A DNA stretch of 32,678 nt, taken from positions 1-32,678 of the forward strand of contig JBBQJV010000045.1 in the NCBI GenBank assembly GCA_038326205.1, given 5' to 3'. Shown in pieces: positions 31,754 to 32,678 of the stretch. Below the pieces are notes generated by a model. That model was given only the letters and a program-made list of their open reading frames with translations. It had not been told where the DNA came from and did no database searches. The translations under genes were made by a program, and so were the position numbers. How positions within the stretch are numbered: the first letter of the stretch is position 1; each line of letters begins with the position of its first letter. This DNA comes from UBA7672 sp038326205. GTDB lineage: Bacteria; Pseudomonadota; Alphaproteobacteria; Caulobacterales; Hyphomonadaceae.

Positions 31754-32521
31754 GTGCGATGGATTCTAGCCGCCGCGCTTTGCGTCGTGGTTTCGGGTTT
31801 GATGTTCAGGGGATCGGCGTTCGCACAGGCAGTCGACACGCGGCCCGCCCTGCAGGATCGCCTCATCGCAGTCGCCGCCGCTAATGGCTATGGCACGGAA
31901 GGCGCGCAGCTCGGCCTTGATCGCGGCGTGCCGGAGGGCAAGTCCGTCCGCTACGCCTTCGCGCTGAAAGAGGGCGAGACCTATTTCATCGCGGGCGGTT
32001 GCGACGACAACTGCTCCAACATGGCGCTCTTGATGACCGACGCGAACACGTCGGGTGTTGTTTACTCTGAGGACGGAAACGTCGTCTTCCACACTCCATT
32101 CAGCGCCGGTCCGCATCCGTCGTTCACCATTACGGCAAAGAAGACCGCTACCTATTCCATCGTGATCAACGTCCAGACCTGCAGCGGCCCGAGTGCCACG
32201 TGCGTCGCCGGTGCAGCCGTCTTCCAAAATGACGGATCCGCTGCTCCCGCGAAGCCGAACGCGAACAAGTTCTCCCTCAGCGCCGATGGCGTGATCGTTT
32301 TCACGGATGAGTTCAAGGACGAGATGTTCTGCGTCTGGGACGCGATCGACGACGACACGGCCATGAAGGCGGGTGAGGCCGGATCGAAGGACAAGACGGA
32401 TCCGGAAGCCGACGCCATCATCAAGAAAACAAAGGCCACCTGCGCGAGCCAGTATGGCTGGTCCGAACGCGAGGGCGAACTGGCGCTGATGATCAACTCG
32501 ACTCAGGTCGTCCTCGACTAG
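31754..32521 (+). CDS. Secreted protein of unknown function with PPC-like beta domain
   Basis: About 255 residues from the GTG at 31754, which opens directly into a signal peptide (VRWILAAALCVVVSGLMF, cleavage after AFA). An upstream ATG at 31712 would put 14 odd residues before it. The middle (about 45-155) has the GxxxxYAFALKEGETYFI and YSIVINVQTC pattern of bacterial pre-peptidase C-terminal (PPC) or similar beta-sandwich domains, with cysteines at CDDNCS and TCSGPSATC likely in disulfides. The C-terminal 80 residues are charged, with two more cysteines, and match nothing I know. Probably periplasmic or exported. The next gene starts 9 bases downstream. Confidence 0.7.
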   Translation: MRWILAAALCVVVSGLMFRGSAFAQAVDTRPALQDRLIAVAAANGYGTEGAQLGLDRGVPEGKSVRYAFALKEGETYFIAGGCDDNCSNMALLMTDANTSGVVYSEDGNVVFHTPFSAGPHPSFTITAKKTATYSIVINVQTCSGPSATCVAGAAVFQNDGSAAPAKPNANKFSLSADGVIVFTDEFKDEMFCVWDAIDDDTAMKAGEAGSKDKTDPEADAIIKKTKATCASQYGWSEREGELALMINSTQVVLD

Positions 32522-32530
32522 GCGCTCACC

Positions 32531-32678
32531 ATGACCGAGGACGATCTCGTCTACTACGAGGACATTGTGGATGTCCGCGACACACTACCCCCGATCGAAG
32601 CCGACAAATTCCTCGACGGGAGCTGGCTGCAGGAACCTGAGTTTGTCGGGAAGCTGGACAGGGGGCTGAAGGAAGTTG
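32531..32678 (+). CDS. Unknown acidic protein, 3' partial
   Basis: An ATG 9 bases after the secreted-protein stop opens a frame that stays open to the window end (49 codons). The start reads MTEDDLVYYEDIVDVRDTLP: very acidic, no signal peptide, no family recognised. Close spacing suggests co-transcription with the secreted protein. The call as a real gene rests on spacing and on codon use like the neighbours. Confidence 0.55.
   Translation, partial: MTEDDLVYYEDIVDVRDTLPPIEADKFLDGSWLQEPEFVGKLDRGLKEV

Noticed and set aside
1..32678. CRISPR arrays, tRNA or rRNA genes, insertion sequences, phage genes
   Set aside because: No regularly spaced repeats, no cloverleaf or rRNA-like stretches, and no transposase, integrase or phage proteins were seen on either strand.

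Overview
The window is about 32.7 kb of GC-rich DNA that looks like the chromosome of an alphaproteobacterium, most likely of the Caulobacterales/Hyphomonadaceae type. This is inferred from a holdfast-type polysaccharide locus, an alphaproteobacterial-style MotB, a large TonB-dependent receptor and GlpSTPQ-like ABC genes. No rRNA, tRNA, CRISPR array or insertion sequence was recognised.

Left part (1-9040), mostly housekeeping and metabolic genes. It starts with the 3' end of a GPH-type sugar/cation symporter. Next come an FAD-dependent oxidoreductase with a GNAT acetyltransferase on the minus strand, then LemA and a second GNAT. A nested palindromic intergenic repeat sits between convergent genes. 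It is followed by the protein-tagging leucyltransferase Bpt, the flagellar stator protein MotB, and a plus-strand run of flavin reductase, RibD/DHFR-like reductase, 3-hydroxyisobutyrate-dehydrogenase-like enzyme and ArfB. A GNAT gene broken by several frameshifts closes the part.

Middle part (9040-14660). A membrane-bound degenerate-GGDEF/EAL protein faces a 2-oxoglutarate/Fe(II) oxygenase. These are followed by a GNAT enzyme, a small Sel1-repeat protein, an Asp/Glu racemase and a D-cysteine desulfhydrase.

Polysaccharide locus (14703-22198). Seven genes occur in the order hfsD - hfsA, hfsB, hfsC - hfsH, hfsG, hfsE, with hfsABC on the plus strand and the others on the minus strand. The families and order match the Caulobacter holdfast locus, except that the hfsF flippase gene is absent. 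HfsE would start the lipid-linked unit, HfsG extend it, HfsH deacetylate it and HfsC polymerise it. HfsA, HfsB and HfsD would control length and export. The remnant of an MFS drug-exporter gene lies just beyond hfsE.

Right part (22797-end). A Met/His-rich redoxin-like lipoprotein and a TonB-dependent receptor lie on the minus strand. A roughly 520-bp regulatory-looking region separates them from a tightly packed plus-strand ABC importer operon (two ATPases, two permeases) that resembles GlpSTPQ but has no substrate-binding protein in view. A YjbR-family protein, a secreted protein of unknown function and the start of an unknown gene follow.

Most notable points are the hfs locus without hfsF, an ABC importer whose nucleotide-site degeneracy all falls in one composite site, an HfsB P-loop without its lysine, and dyads and repeats in the receptor/transporter intergenic region.
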